Part shown: positions 22,355 to 33,474 of the stretch, one piece after another
Numbering within the stretch: position 1 is the first letter of the stretch
Layout: each line of letters begins with the position of its first letter
Source of the DNA: Neoechinorhynchus agilis
Lineage: Eukaryota; Acanthocephala
DNA: 64,000 nucleotides
Assembly: GCA_051530055.1 (NCBI GenBank)
Contig: JBMGUZ010000009.1
Coordinates: forward strand, 1 to 64,000
Reading direction: 5' to 3'
Translations under genes and position numbers: made by a program
The notes under the pieces: generated by a model
Seen by the model: the letters and a program-made list of their open reading frames with translations, nothing else
Database searches by the model: none
Told to the model about the DNA's origin: nothing

Positions 22355-25210
22355 GTTATTTTGTTGTTGTTTTCCGCTCTTTCCTCCAAATCAATTCGCA
22401 TTTGGGGGATTGAACAGTGGGGAAGAAAGAGCGGAGGTAGAGATTTGTGCGAGGGACTGAAGGATGGAAAATGTTGGGGCGACGCGAGTGTTGTAAGTGT
22501 GAGTTCGGAGGAGCTGGTTAGAACGCACCTCTTGTGAAATGTATTAAGTTTTTTGAATAGTTTACAAGAAAACTTGCAGAATGTTGGATATGCGCGTAGG
22601 CGAGCGTTGGTTGGATGGCGATGTTATAAAAGTACTTGAGGTCTTTGGATGATAATCCAAGGAATCGGGACGTTTAAGAAGATAGAATTTAATAGACCCT
22701 TCGAGCAACAAGTTGATGTGTGTTTGTCCTACTTTAGATTTTCCTGAAAATGAAGACCAAGGATACGAACAGGGGAGCCATGGTTGGTAGGAAAAGGAAA
22801 AAGTGCTTGATCGAAAGGGTGATTTGAGCTCGAGGGTACGATTTCGAAGCACTTGGTTAAGGGTAAGACATTTAGAGGAGCAAAATGCTTGAACGTGAGA
22901 AATCTCGTTAGAAGTAAGTGCATGCGTAATGATTGTGAGATCTTCAGCATAAAAAGAAGTATTCAGAATTAGAAGATGATGGAATAAGATCATTGAGGAA
23001 AATGTTGAAAAGAATGGGGGAGAGAGCAGCTCCTTGGGGGACTTTATTGTTAATTGCTAAGGTGTTCGAGACGATGCTCCCTATTTCGGTAAATTGTAAT
23101 CTATTGTTTAAGAAGGATTTAAACCATTTGATTTTCCAGGCGGCAAGACCAAATTTAGAGCATGTGTCAAGGAGAAGATTGTGATCGACGGAATCAAAAG
23201 CTTTATAAATGTCGATTTGGGTGAGTCGAGAGATAAATAAGGGGCGTGGGTCGAGATTATGAAGAAGAGAATCGTAGATGCAAAGAAGGGCGTCCGTACA
23301 CCCGGAAACCTAATTGAATGGATGAAATTTTTCGGTTGAAGATTGGCAGAAGGTGTGCTTCAAAGCATCTCTCAAAGACTTTAAAGAAGAAAGGTAAGAT
23401 AGAAATGGGTCGAAAACTTAGGAGGAATATACGTTTACCTGTTTTCGGGAGCAGGGTTACCCGAGGTTATATGGGTAAGAGGATCAATTAAATCTGGGAT
23501 GATAAAGCGAAGAGCCCAGTTGATAATGGCAGATTCAGGAAGTCACAAAGTTACTCATTGATAGAGTTTAGTATAGCAAAAAGGTCCGAGTTTGAGAGGC
23601 TGGAGAAAGATTTTCGTGTTTTCCCACCATAGGTGAATGGAATATTAGGCGAGTTTATGTGCAAGAAAGGTCTTGCGCGAGTTGAGAATGTGATGAGCAA
23701 GAGAGAATTGAAGGCGGGGGAAATCAGGGTTGCATGCGTGGTATGCTTTAATTGCCTTTATTTGGAGCATTTTCAAGAAAGGGATCATCCAAGGTGGGTC
23801 TCGGTTTGAAAGGCGGGCGGTTTTCCTAGGAATATCTGTAGTCGTACAGGAGGAATGTTCGTGGGAGAAAGCATAGCATTCGAGGGATTGAGGTGAAAAA
23901 TAGATTTTTTGTGTGAAGAGAGATTACGCGAGACCAATTTGGTAAATGCGAATATGTGTTGATCTCTCTTATCCCAGACCGTAAAGGGGGATGACCGGTT
24001 ACGTTGAGGAGGAGCGGAGGGAGAGAGGATTATTGCGCAATGATCTGTGGATGAAATTGGAGGTAGTTTTTTTAGCACTCTTGTATTTGTGGATGTTAGT
24101 AAAGATTTTATCGAGATGTGAGTTGTGGCGGGTAGGAAATTTTACTAATTGTACGTAGTCAAGAAGAGATAGTGATGTAGGAAGATTATTGAAATCACCA
24201 AGAATGGTTAGATGTTCAAGACCAAGAGAGTGAAGATTTGCTATGAGTGCATCAATATCCTGTGATGCCATTTGTAGATTGACTGAGGGAGGGTCGAATT
24301 TCGGCTGCCTGAGTGAAGTTTGAGCGAGAGCGTTATGTAGATGTACACTAAGTATGGGGATTGTTAAGGAGTTGAGGGGGAGGGAGTAAGGGAGGTCAGA
24401 CCGGATGAAAATGGAGACTTCACTTCCTACGCATTCGTCTCTGTAAGAGTGGAAAGGCGTTTAGTCAGGGATCAAGGCGATGTCGGAATTGGGGGATTGC
24501 AGCCACGTTTCCACAATGACCAAAATGTCTGCGTTAGTGGTGGAGGCTAATAGCGAAGGACGATCCAGTTTAGGTGACAGACTTCTTATGTTAGTGAAAA
24601 GAAAGGAGGGAAATGGTTGTTTGAAAGAGTTTGAAGGGGGATGTAGTTTGCGGGAGTTGACTGGTGAAAGAGTTGGGTGGATACGTTTTTGAGCGGTTTT
24701 TGAGTGAGTGGCAATGTTTGATTTTGCCAACGTAGAGTGGGGATTTTCGGAGGTATCAGAAAATTTACATGAGAGTTCTGAGATTATGTTTTGGCTTGTG
24801 ATAAATTAGTGGAAGGGGAGAGAAGACGGTTATGCATACGGGAATGCTCTATGGAGTTCACAGTTTGAAGTGAGCGGTTTGGGTATATTCGATATGGCAG
24901 GGAGGAATTGACGGTGTTTGGTAGACGAAAAGTGATTTTGAGTTGACGAGGACGGGAGTTATTAGAGTTTTTGTTGGGGATGCGTTGAAGGGTGTCCGGG
25001 GAAGGAAAAAAGGATTTGGGAAAGAGTTGTGGGCAGACAATATTAAGGTGATGAATGTAGTGCTTCTGCAGGTCTAAGTTGGATAATGTTGTGATTTTTG
25101 GTATAAGATGTTATGTGTAGGTCGGTAGGTGGATGATATATTTTTATATTGTTGGTTGCTGTAGGCCTGTTGCGGTGTTTGTTGAAGAAGATTGCTTTTG
25201 CGGTAGGAAT
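22355..25210 (-). mobile_element. LINE (CR1/Jockey-like), near full length, degraded
   Basis: Read on the minus strand from about 25210 to a GTT-type simple-repeat tail near 22360. Endonuclease pieces are FTNIRSLSPKLD and ADILVIVETWL (24730-24461) and LTILGDFNNLP with LDKIFTN (24271-23999). The linker (23800-23540) is the same sequence found in units A-D. Reverse-transcriptase pieces run from about 23480 down to 22562 and include FYAEDLTIITH, a changed YADD box. Frames shift several times and stops occur, so the copy is inactive. The 5' end abuts a second LINE of the same family facing the other way. Confidence 0.8.
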
Positions 25211-25214
25211 GAGT

Positions 25215-28200
25215 GGTTTGTCCAATTTCCATTCTACCCGCCGCTCTTTCAAAAATCATCGAAAAATGTTTTAAATCTCGACTTCTTTCACTTCTCCACG
25301 AAAAGTTATCGCCTAAACAATTTGGCTTCCGACCCAGATTTTCTGCAACCGATGCCCTACTTTGCATTTATGACACGCTTCTACGTAACCTCGACAATAA
25401 TTCCCTCCCATGTCACCCGAAAGCTTTCGACTCCGTCGACCATTCACTCCTTCTCCGAGCCTACTTCGATTTTGGTCTCAATTTGCGGCGGATCCACTTG
25501 CTCGAATCTTATCTTCACAATCGCGAACAATACATTCACTGCCGTTCTACCTCTTCTATCAGCCTATCCCTCTCTAAAGGCGTCTCTCAAGATGTTGTGC
25601 TGTCACCACTTCTCTTTAATATTTTTCTAAACAACCTCAAACCTCTCTCCTCTCAGTCTAAACTCTTCTTATACGCCGGCGATATCACCATCATCATCGA
25701 TTCACCACCCCACCTCTCCCTTTCTTTAACCTCTAAAGAAATCACACTCAAAAGATTTCGGTACCAATCACAAACTCCACCTGAATTTCTCTAAATGTTT
25801 CGAAATGATCCCCTCTTTCCCGCAACCCCACATCATCCTCTGAACTTCCAAATGACATCCTATGAGTAACCTCCCTAAGAATTCTGGGTCTCCAATTTCG
25901 ATCAAATTTGAAATGGGACTCGCACATCACTCCCTCAAGCACAACACCTTTAAAATTTACCTCTTCAAACGCTTCCGCCGTTTTTGAGTCCCTTCACCCG
26001 ACCTCTACAAATTTTACTTCGGCTTTATCTTACCCACCCTCACCAACAGTTATCCCGTGTTTTGCAACCTGTCAAAATCTCAAATCCGTCGTCTTGAAAC
26101 GTTTCATAGAAGATCATCTAAAATTTCCACGACTGACTTTCCCCATCTCACCGAATGAATTGATACTATTTTCATAAAACAAATAAAACGAGCCGGATAT
26201 TCTCAAAGGAACATACAAATTCTCACCCGAACGAACCTCCCAAGACTAGATAGTTCTTACCGAATAGACAGCCCTCCGACCAGATATTACCACCCGAACG
26301 GACATCCCTCGACTGGATATTCCCATCCTAACGGATACGCTTTCTTTGAACATTGTGAACCGGAATTCTTATGAGGACCCAAAGGTACATGGGTACTCCT
26401 ATTCTTTCATTGTATTTTCAACAATAAAGGTGTTATTATTATATCTTTAGCAGTAATTTAGGCGATCAAATAAAACCTGCGCTCTCGGATTTCATAACGT
26501 GAAACGATTCTGAGGAAAGACCAACCTTACAAGCACTCCCGGGAGCAATAAACACCAATTCCCTCCCGAACGAACCTTCCAACCCAACCGGATATTCTCA
26601 AAGGAACATACAAATTCTCACCCGAACGAACCTCCTCCGACTAGATAGTTCTTACCGAATAGACATCCCTCCGACCAGATATTACCACCCGAACGGACAT
26701 CCCTCGACTGGATATTCCCATCCTAACGGATACGCTTTCTTTGAACATTGTGAACCGGAATTCTTATGAGGACCCAAAGGTACATGGGTACTCCTATTCT
26801 TTCTTTGTATTTTCAACAATAAAGGTGTTATTATTATATCTTTAGCAGTAATTTAGGCGATCAAATAAAACCTGCGCTCTCGGATATCATAACGTGAAAC
26901 GATTCTGAGGAAAGACCAACCTTACAAGCACTCCCGGGAGCAATAAACACCAATTCCCTCCCGAACGAACCTTCCAACCCAACCGGATATTCTCAAAGGA
27001 ACATACAAATTCTCACCCGAACGAACCTCCCCCGACTAGATAGTTCTTACCGAATAGACATCCCTCCGACCAGATATTACCACCCGAACGGACATCCCTC
27101 GACTGGATATTCCCATCCTAACGGATACGCTTTCTTTGAACATTGTGAACCGGAATTCTTATGAGGACCCAAAGGTACATGGGTACTCCTATTCTTTCTT
27201 TGTATTTTCAACAATAAAGGTGTTATTATTATATCTTTAGCAGTAATTTAGGCGATCAAATAAAACCTGCGCTCTCGGATTTCATAACGTGAAACGATTC
27301 TGAGGAAAGACCAACCTTACAAGCACTCCCGGGAGCAATAAACACCAATTCCCTCCCGAACGAACCTTCCAACCCAACCGGATATTCTCAAAGGAACATA
27401 CAAATTCTCACCCGAACGAACCTCCTCCGACTAGATAGTTCTTACCGAATAGACATCCCTCCGACCAGATATTACCACCCGAACGGACATCCCTCGACTG
27501 GATATTCCCATCCTAACGGATACGCTTTCTTTGAACAATTATGAACCTGAATGCTTATGAGGACCCAAAGGTACATGGGTACTCCTATTCTTTCTTTGTA
27601 TTTTCAACAATAAAGGTGTTATTATTATATCTTTAGCAGTAATTTAGGCGATCAAATAAAACCTGCGCTCTCGGATATCATAACGTGAAACGATTCTGAG
27701 GAAAGACCAACCTTACAAGCACTCCCGGGAGCAATAAACACCAATTCCCTCCCGAACGAACCTTCCAACCCAACCGGATATTCTCAAAGGAACATACAAA
27801 TTCTCACCCGAACGAACCTCCCCCGACTAGATAGTTCTTACCGAATAGACATCCCTCCGACCAGATATTACCACCCGAACGGACATCCCTCGACTGGATA
27901 TTCCCATCCTAACGGATACGCTTTCTTTGAACATTGTGAACCGGAATTCTGAGGACCCAAAGGTACATGGGTACTCCTATTCTTTCTTTGTATTTTCAAC
28001 AATAAAGGTGTTATTATTATATCTTTAGCAGTAATTTAGGCGATCAAATAAAACCTGCGCTCTCGGATATCATAACGTGAAACGATTCTGAGGAAAGACC
28101 AACCTTACAAGCACTCCCGGGAGCAATAAACACCAATTCCCTCCCGAGCGAACCTTCCAACCCAACCGGATATTCTCAAAGGAACATACAAATTCTCACC

Positions 28201-28417
28201 CGAACGAACCTCCCCCGACTAGATAGTTCTTACCGAATAGACATCCCTCCGACCAGATATTACCACCCGAACGGACATCCCTCGACTGGATATTCCCATC
28301 CTAACGGATACGCTTTCTTTGAACAATTATGAACCTGAATGCTTATGAGGACCCAAAGGTACATGGGTACTCCTATTCTTTCTTTGTATTTTCAACAATA
28401 AAGGTGTTATTATTATT
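25215..28417 (+). mobile_element. LINE (same family), 5'-truncated, with expanded 3' region
   Basis: Starts inside the reverse transcriptase (PISILPALSKIIEKCF, FGFRPRFSATDALL), then KAFDSVDHSLLLRAYF, GVSQDVVLSPLLFNIFLNNL and LYAGDITIII. The catalytic box reads YAGD instead of YADD, and a deletion removes sequence before KAFDSVDH. Coding sequence ends near 26177 and the 3' region is occupied by the 395-bp array, ending in TTATTATTATT at 28417, a typical simple-sequence LINE tail. It stands head-to-head with the minus-strand copy at 25210. Confidence 0.75.
26193..28417 (+). repeat. 395-bp tandem array in LINE 3' region, about 5.6 units
   Basis: The landmark CCGGATATTCTCAAAGG starts at 26193, 26588, 26983, 27378, 27774 and 28166: spacings of 395, 395, 395, 396 and 392. 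Units are nearly identical; differences include a small deletion near 27948 and GAACAATTATGAACC replacing GAACATTGTGAACC in alternate units. Each unit contains CAATAAAGGTGTTATTATTA, so each carries a copy of the element's 3' end with a poly(A)-like signal. The right part of the array is included in unit C and, inverted, in unit D, where it runs off the window. Confidence 0.9.
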
Positions 28418-28507
28418 CGCTTGAATTTGGCATACTGATGACATCTACCAAACCTCTCCTTTGTGGTCGCTTCACTATCCGATTTCAGTAAACCTTTAAT
28501 ATGTTTC

Positions 28508-28765
28508 TTAGAATTCACTTTTGAAAATTTTTGCCCGCCTCTTTGAGGCGTTCGCTTTTTTCCCTTTGCACTTTTTGACTTCGACCAACTGTTCACTTTT
28601 AAGAGCTTCGATTTCGAACTGAATAGCCTCCCCTAATACATCCTTAACTGCACTCACCGCTTCAATTAATGAGTCCCTTAGATTATCAGTAAGCCGTTCG
28701 AAGCACTTCTTTAGTACGACATCAATAAGAGCGGAATACTTCACCGATTCTTGTTCACTGTTCAT
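28508..28765 (-). CDS. Hypothetical small charged protein (unit C)
   Basis: An 85-residue frame from ATG at 28765. Residues 1-55 predict an amphipathic helix (ALIDVVLKKCFERLTDNLRD) and the C-terminus is Lys/Arg-rich (KGKKANASKRRAKIF). No known domain. It is preserved without change in unit D (63402-63659). It overlaps another frame that runs into the LINE tail and could be either a host exon or LINE ORF1 debris. Confidence 0.35.
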   Translation of the reverse strand: MNSEQESVKYSALIDVVLKKCFERLTDNLRDSLIEAVSAVKDVLGEAIQFEIEALKSEQLVEVKKCKGKKANASKRRAKIFKSEF

Positions 28766-29039
28766 TGATTAGAATACGTTGACGAGATATAGGACCTTGA
28801 CGACCTTTCACAAGAGAAGTGCGCTCTAATATGCCATCCTGAACTCATAGAAAAACAAATTGCTTTTCCAACGATCGGTTTCTCGCACCCACTCTCTCTT
28901 CAGCACCGCTAAAATCCTCCAAGTGAGAATCGAACCGACCTTTACACTTGACCGGACCCGTAATCCACTCCAAAAATCAACCGCCATCAGCTCAGTGGTG
29001 ATTTTAAGAAAACTGCGAACAACTTCGGTTTTAATATTC

Positions 29040-29480
29040 GATTTTCCATTGCCATCATTTCCCTAAAATATGTTTTTTATGCTAAAAATAAAGGTGGATA
29101 AAGCATACCACGCATGCAACCCTGATTTCCCTCGCCTTCAATTCTCTCTTACTCATCACATTCGCAACTCGCGCAAGGCCTTTCTTGCACATAAACTCTC
29201 CTAATATTCCACTCGACTCTGGTGGGAAAACACTTAAATCTTTCGTCAACCTCTCAAACTCAGACCTCTTTGCTATACTAAACTCCATCAATGCACAACT
29301 TTGTGACTCCCTTAATTTTCTATTCCCAATTGGGCTCTTCGCTTCATTATCCCAGATTTAATTGATCCTCTTACAGCACACCTTCTGCAAATCTTCAATC
29401 AAAAGATTTCATCCATTCGACGCCCTAATTTGCATCTACGATTCTCTTTTTTATAAATTCGGATTCGAGGTTTCAGAAAT
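29040..29480 (+). mobile_element. LINE fragment inside unit C
   Basis: Same endonuclease/reverse-transcriptase linker piece as in unit A, with the same 165-bp loss. Up to about 29301 it carries unit-B-like variants (ACTTAAATCTTTCGTC); from CTCCCTTAATTTTC onward it carries unit-A-like variants, so it is a mosaic of the two. Confidence 0.75.
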
Positions 29481-29633
29481 TTAGATAGAATACTTGACGC
29501 ACAAGTCAAAATTTCTGCTGTTCGCTTTCGAGATAGTGAAAATGTAAATTGGGATAAATCTTTGTTTAAATAAGTTTTAATCTTTTACATAAAAACGTTC
29601 AAATCGCATAAGATCCCTTTTTTAGATCCACGA

Positions 29634-29978
29634 ATGTCATCGCTGGTCCAATACATTGTTCTAAGGAAAGATTTAAAATGGCCTGCAGGCGCCCTCATTG
29701 CTCAAGCTTGCCACGCTGCTACCGCTGTAATCTTTGAGAACTACGACGATCACTTAACTCTCTCTTATTTGAAAGATATTGATAATATGCACAAAATTGT
29801 GCTCGAGTGCGACGGCGAAAAGGAGTTGAATAACATTCAACTGTCATTGGCCGAAAGGAACATAAAGTATAAACTCTGGATTGAAAAACCTGAAAATCTT
29901 GGAACCTGTATAGCACTGAAGCCATATCCTAAAAAAGACGTTAACGATTTGTTTAAGAGCCTTAAACTTTTCAAGTAA
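29634..29978 (+). CDS. PTRHD1: PTRHD1-like putative peptidyl-tRNA hydrolase (copy in unit C)
   Basis: The 114-residue product is identical to the unit A and unit D copies, including ALIAQACHAA and the LWIEKPE segment, and the frame is intact. See the unit A entry for the family assignment. Upstream 100 bases, including the run before the ATG, are also the same, so the promoter was probably copied with the gene. Confidence 0.9.
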   Translation: MSSLVQYIVLRKDLKWPAGALIAQACHAATAVIFENYDDHLTLSYLKDIDNMHKIVLECDGEKELNNIQLSLAERNIKYKLWIEKPENLGTCIALKPYPKKDVNDLFKSLKLFK

Positions 29979-30660
29979 GCGTAAATATTATATTTTTGCG
30001 AGAACGGGCAGAGCTGTATTTGAATTTAAGCGCAGCAGGAAAATAGAAAGTTCATAAAAAATCTCGAATCGTGCAATACTCGATTATCTAAGGATTAATC
30101 CCAAATACTTTGCTTCTACCAAGATCGTATTAAATTGATTTTGCTCCTTTTCTGCTCTGAGAAGTAAAATAGTTGCCTGATATCTTCGAATAATTGGCAG
30201 ACCTTTAATGGTTGAGTTTTTGGTGATTTTACAAAGATTCCCTCTCGTCTTTTAATTTTTTTTAAGTAAAACCTTTTTTCCAAGTTTTACAATGAGGTCA
30301 ATCTCTTCTGTCATCTATTTTTAATGGTTTGTGCTAGGTAATCCAACAGTAACTTTCCTAAGACTGATAGACGACTGAGTATTTTTCTTAGCCTATTGTC
30401 TTTTTTATAATTAACATTAGCTGAGAAGTGCATCTTGTTTATTAGTTCACCTTTAAAAACATTAACTGAAACTTTCTAGAAAAGCTTAAGAAGTCTTTAA
30501 CATTTTTTGCGAAGACTATCGGTCCAATTGGAAGACAGCGATCGCTTAACCTTGTGATGGATTTTCATTTGCGCTACACGAGAACGTCTCACAGTTGCAT
30601 CTCTGACCCTCGCACAAAATAAACTCTATTTTTTGTTTCATGCCACTTGATGATATTCCT

Positions 30661-31220
30661 TTATTGAGCCGAAAGCTCAGTGTCATACTCATAGCAGAAA
30701 AGTGGATGTTCATGAGGACCCACGCTACTTAGCTCATATTTCAGCGTATGTTTTCCCTAAAAGGTTTTTCATGAGTTTCCTGTTCTAAATATACAAATAA
30801 ACTTACGACAGGCATGAAAGGCATTATAAGAACGTTATGAACGGAGGTACAATCAGTTTCTTTGCAGTCCACTTTATAATTTTCAGCTGATGCGGTCCTG
30901 GAAATAAGTTCTCCGTTAATAGTCGTGGTCACTTTAAGCTCATAGTTATGATCATGATCTCCATCTGATTTGAATTGTGTGGTAATAATGATTTTATCGC
31001 CATGGACGAGATGGCAAACGCCATCTTTAAGGCAATGGCACGTTTGCAGTTTTACGGATTTCGGACCAAGACCTTAAAAAGATCGTTTAGATGTCAACAT
31101 TTTTATAGATTATCTCGTACCTGCACATGGGCGGATGTGTTCAGTTGTAAGATCTTTTGAGTGGACAGCAGCGGCGTTGCTGAGAGCCAACACAGAAACG
31201 AGCAGGAGAAGGAATTCCAT
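30661..31220 (-). CDS. Secreted ML-domain protein, unit C copy
   Basis: Exons 31121-31220, 30807-31072 and 30661-30756 correspond exactly to the unit A gene with an offset of 21081, and splice sites and frame are all kept. The predicted 153-residue protein has the same signal peptide and ML features. One intron base differs from unit A (AAAAAGATCG against AAAAAGGTCG), which lies outside the coding part. Whether all three copies are expressed cannot be seen from sequence. Confidence 0.85.
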
Positions 31221-31677
31221 GACTACTTAGAAGAAATGTTGCGGACGATTTCAGGTGAGATATTAAGTTCTATTTATATTGGTGCAACTGACGAAGAAAT
31301 CATGTCAGTCTTATCGTTCCAGTCAAGATAAACGTGTCAGTTCTTGAAATTGTGGCATGCGTTTAGTACGTGTTCCAGGGGCACAAATAGACCGAGTAAA
31401 AATAAATCGTTATATAGATAATCTTAAAGATTATGCCCATCATTGCGCCTTATATGATTGATTCGTTAACTATGAAATAGTGGGCAAGTTTAGTTGCATT
31501 TTACTTTCGAGAAAAATGCTTTTTCCATTTCTAAAAGCGTATTTCTATCACTACCTTTTTATTATGTGTTCTTTGTTGATGAGAAGAATAGATATTGATT
31601 TATTGATCCAACGATTTTAGCCTCACACCTAATCTTCGAACAGAAGTACTACGGATAGTGACTTTTTTCTAACTCCC

Positions 31678-31702
31678 CTGAAGAAGGAGTTAAATTTCGA
31701 AA
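31678..31702 (+). ncRNA. Hammerhead-like core near the unit C boundary
   Basis: CTGAAGA (31678-31684), a stem II with wobble pairs (GGAGU with AUUUC) and GAAA (31699-31702). It sits in a 227-bp segment (31554-31780) present in C and D but not in A, as though inserted at the end of the unit. Stem III and a cleavage site are unclear. Confidence 0.35.
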
Positions 31703-31780
31703 TATCGGTCAAAAATAAACATTTGTTTTCAACCGCTTAACTTGCTTAAATAAAAGGACAATAGAAAAACGTGGAATTGA

Positions 31781-31963
31781 TTCCTGCGCTCATAAGCAGC
31801 AACGTGCCTATTAGTCTTTCTAACGAAAGGAATTTTATAAAAGAAACAGATGGGTGCAGGATATTCTTGAGTCACATTCGTTTCAGACTACAAGCATTTT
31901 CCGTACAAATATGTTTTTCTTATTGTTTGGAGTTTTGAGGGCAAACAACAAACATTTGTTGTT
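31781..31963 (-). pseudogene. Inverted, internally deleted fragment of the four-helix protein gene
   Basis: The minus strand reads 5' flank sequence matching 19569-19676, then jumps to the end of intron 1 and start of exon 2 (matching about 19905-19971, including CTGCTTATGAGCGCAGGAA). About 230 bp holding exon 1 is missing. The fragment begins exactly where the C/D homology ends. Substitutions are more numerous than between units A, C and D, so it is older or under no constraint. Confidence 0.75.
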
Positions 31964-32944
31964 TATTTTTGTTTATCATAAAGCTCATGATGGGTCGAGG
32001 TCAACTTTCTCAAAAACCGTTTAAACCTGAAACGCTCCTCCTTTTGACGCGCAGTTATCCCGATCATTCGGTACCGCATCTCAGGATCTGATCAAGCGAT
32101 TGTCGAAGAGACTGAGACGAATCATTGACGATGCGAGGGCAGGAGCATACGCGAAGCTGAGTTATTAAGAGCGGTGGGGTGAATGATATTTCCATAGTTT
32201 TTTGAATACTAAAAGATTAATTTTTGATTTAGAATGCTTTGTCGAGCTCGCCAAATGAAAAGGTGGTTAAATGTTGAATGTTTGGATCTCAAAATAAGAA
32301 AACTCAAGGACATATCGTAGAGAGATTGGCAGCATCGAGCAGAGAAGGATTAGACAACACCGAATGGCATCATTAGCAAAACGAAGAGGTCGTTTACTAG
32401 TGAGGAAAATGAATTGTTGAACTTAGGCTACCAATTTGCTCTCACAAATAAGAGAACGGGCAAAAGGGTGTCATTGGACGCAGCGAAGAATCTTGAATTA
32501 AGCGCAAAGAAAATAGTCGCGAATTTTGTGAAAAATGTGGCGACGACGCGGGTAATAAATGGTCTCTCAACAGTTTATGGAGATTTCATGCAGGATCACA
32601 TTCGATTAGAACGATATTCTCGTTGTGCGGATCAAACCCCGACAAATATTCTTCTTAATGTTTCGTTGACAAAATCCACTTCTTCATACATCTACAATAT
32701 TGTTTTAAACTGATTCCCTTGCCGTACCCTTGATTCGGAGAGTTAATGTCCGCTCGAACCCCCTGCACAATGTTCGGCTTTCTTTCAGCACCAAGTTGTT
32801 GATTGGGAGTGCGAGGCCGAAATTCGCCTTGTTTCCTGACGTGTATAATTTTTACACGTTACCCGAAACGATGTGACGTCGTACCACATTCAGAAAACGA
32901 TGTGACGTTGCACGTAGTGGGTTAGGTGTTGGACGCTCTGCGTT
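31964..32944. other. Unassigned sequence, possible retroelement debris
   Basis: A 99-codon open frame at 32414-32713 has no recognisable domain. The region before the LTR fragment is not otherwise explained. Confidence 0.3.
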
Positions 32945-33474
32945 TGGTGGTTTTTTTGAATATTAAAAACATATCATCTGGCGACGAGGATGTCCGAACC
33001 CGAATGAAGACAATCGAGGATATTCTGATCAATCAACAGCAGTTGATACAGTTGTTGATACGAGAAGCCAAGCCCATATAGGGCAATATGATCGATAAGA
33101 ATACGGGATTTAGGGTTTGTAAACATTTTGAATATTGCGGAATAAGTGATGACTCCATTAAGCAAGCATGCTTACTCGCCTGGATGGATTCGAGTGTATT
33201 CTGAACGATCCGCAAACGTTTGGGAGTAAAGGTGCCGCCGGAATGCACGTACTCAGAACTACTGGGAGTATTGAGAAACGTTTTCCGAAGTGAAATTCAT
33301 GAGATCGCAGCTCGATACAAATTTTTCAATATGGGTCTCGAAGGACAAATCTACCGTGAGTGGTTAGCTGACCTGTGGGGTGCAGCGAATAGTTGCCAGT
33401 TCTTCAAGGAGAAAATGGCTCATGAACAGGAAGCGACCGAACTATACATAGGAGATATAAACACGTTTTATTAA
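32945..33474 (+). mobile_element. LTR retrotransposon fossil, gag fragment
   Basis: A leader-like stretch (CATCTGGCGACGAGGA near 32970) is followed by gag-type sequence resembling the Ty3/gypsy group (CTYSELLGVLRNVFRSEI, REWLADLWGAANSC). The leader matches that of the element starting near 35225 (ACATCTGGCGACGAGGAC). The copy is a short, broken remnant with no terminal repeats identified, and it ends where the minus-strand LINE begins. Confidence 0.6.

Larger units (their letters stand above)
28167..31780 (+). repeat. Segmental duplication unit C, inverted partner of unit D
   Basis: Unit C and the reverse complement of 60387-64000 correspond base for base over 3614 positions with no net length change (position p in C pairs with 92167 minus p in D). 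Landmarks at both ends, the LINE array unit (CCGGATATTCTC) and GTGGAATTGA at 31780, agree exactly. Only sparse differences are visible, one being a small rearrangement near 28375 (63790 in D). It holds the array end, a hypothetical small gene, a LINE piece, PTRHD1, the ML gene and a hammerhead-like core. Confidence 0.95.

Noticed and set aside
28327-28596. 89-codon minus-strand frame running into the LINE array
   Set aside because: Part overlaps the 85-residue frame and the rest is translated LINE tail; not supported as a separate gene.
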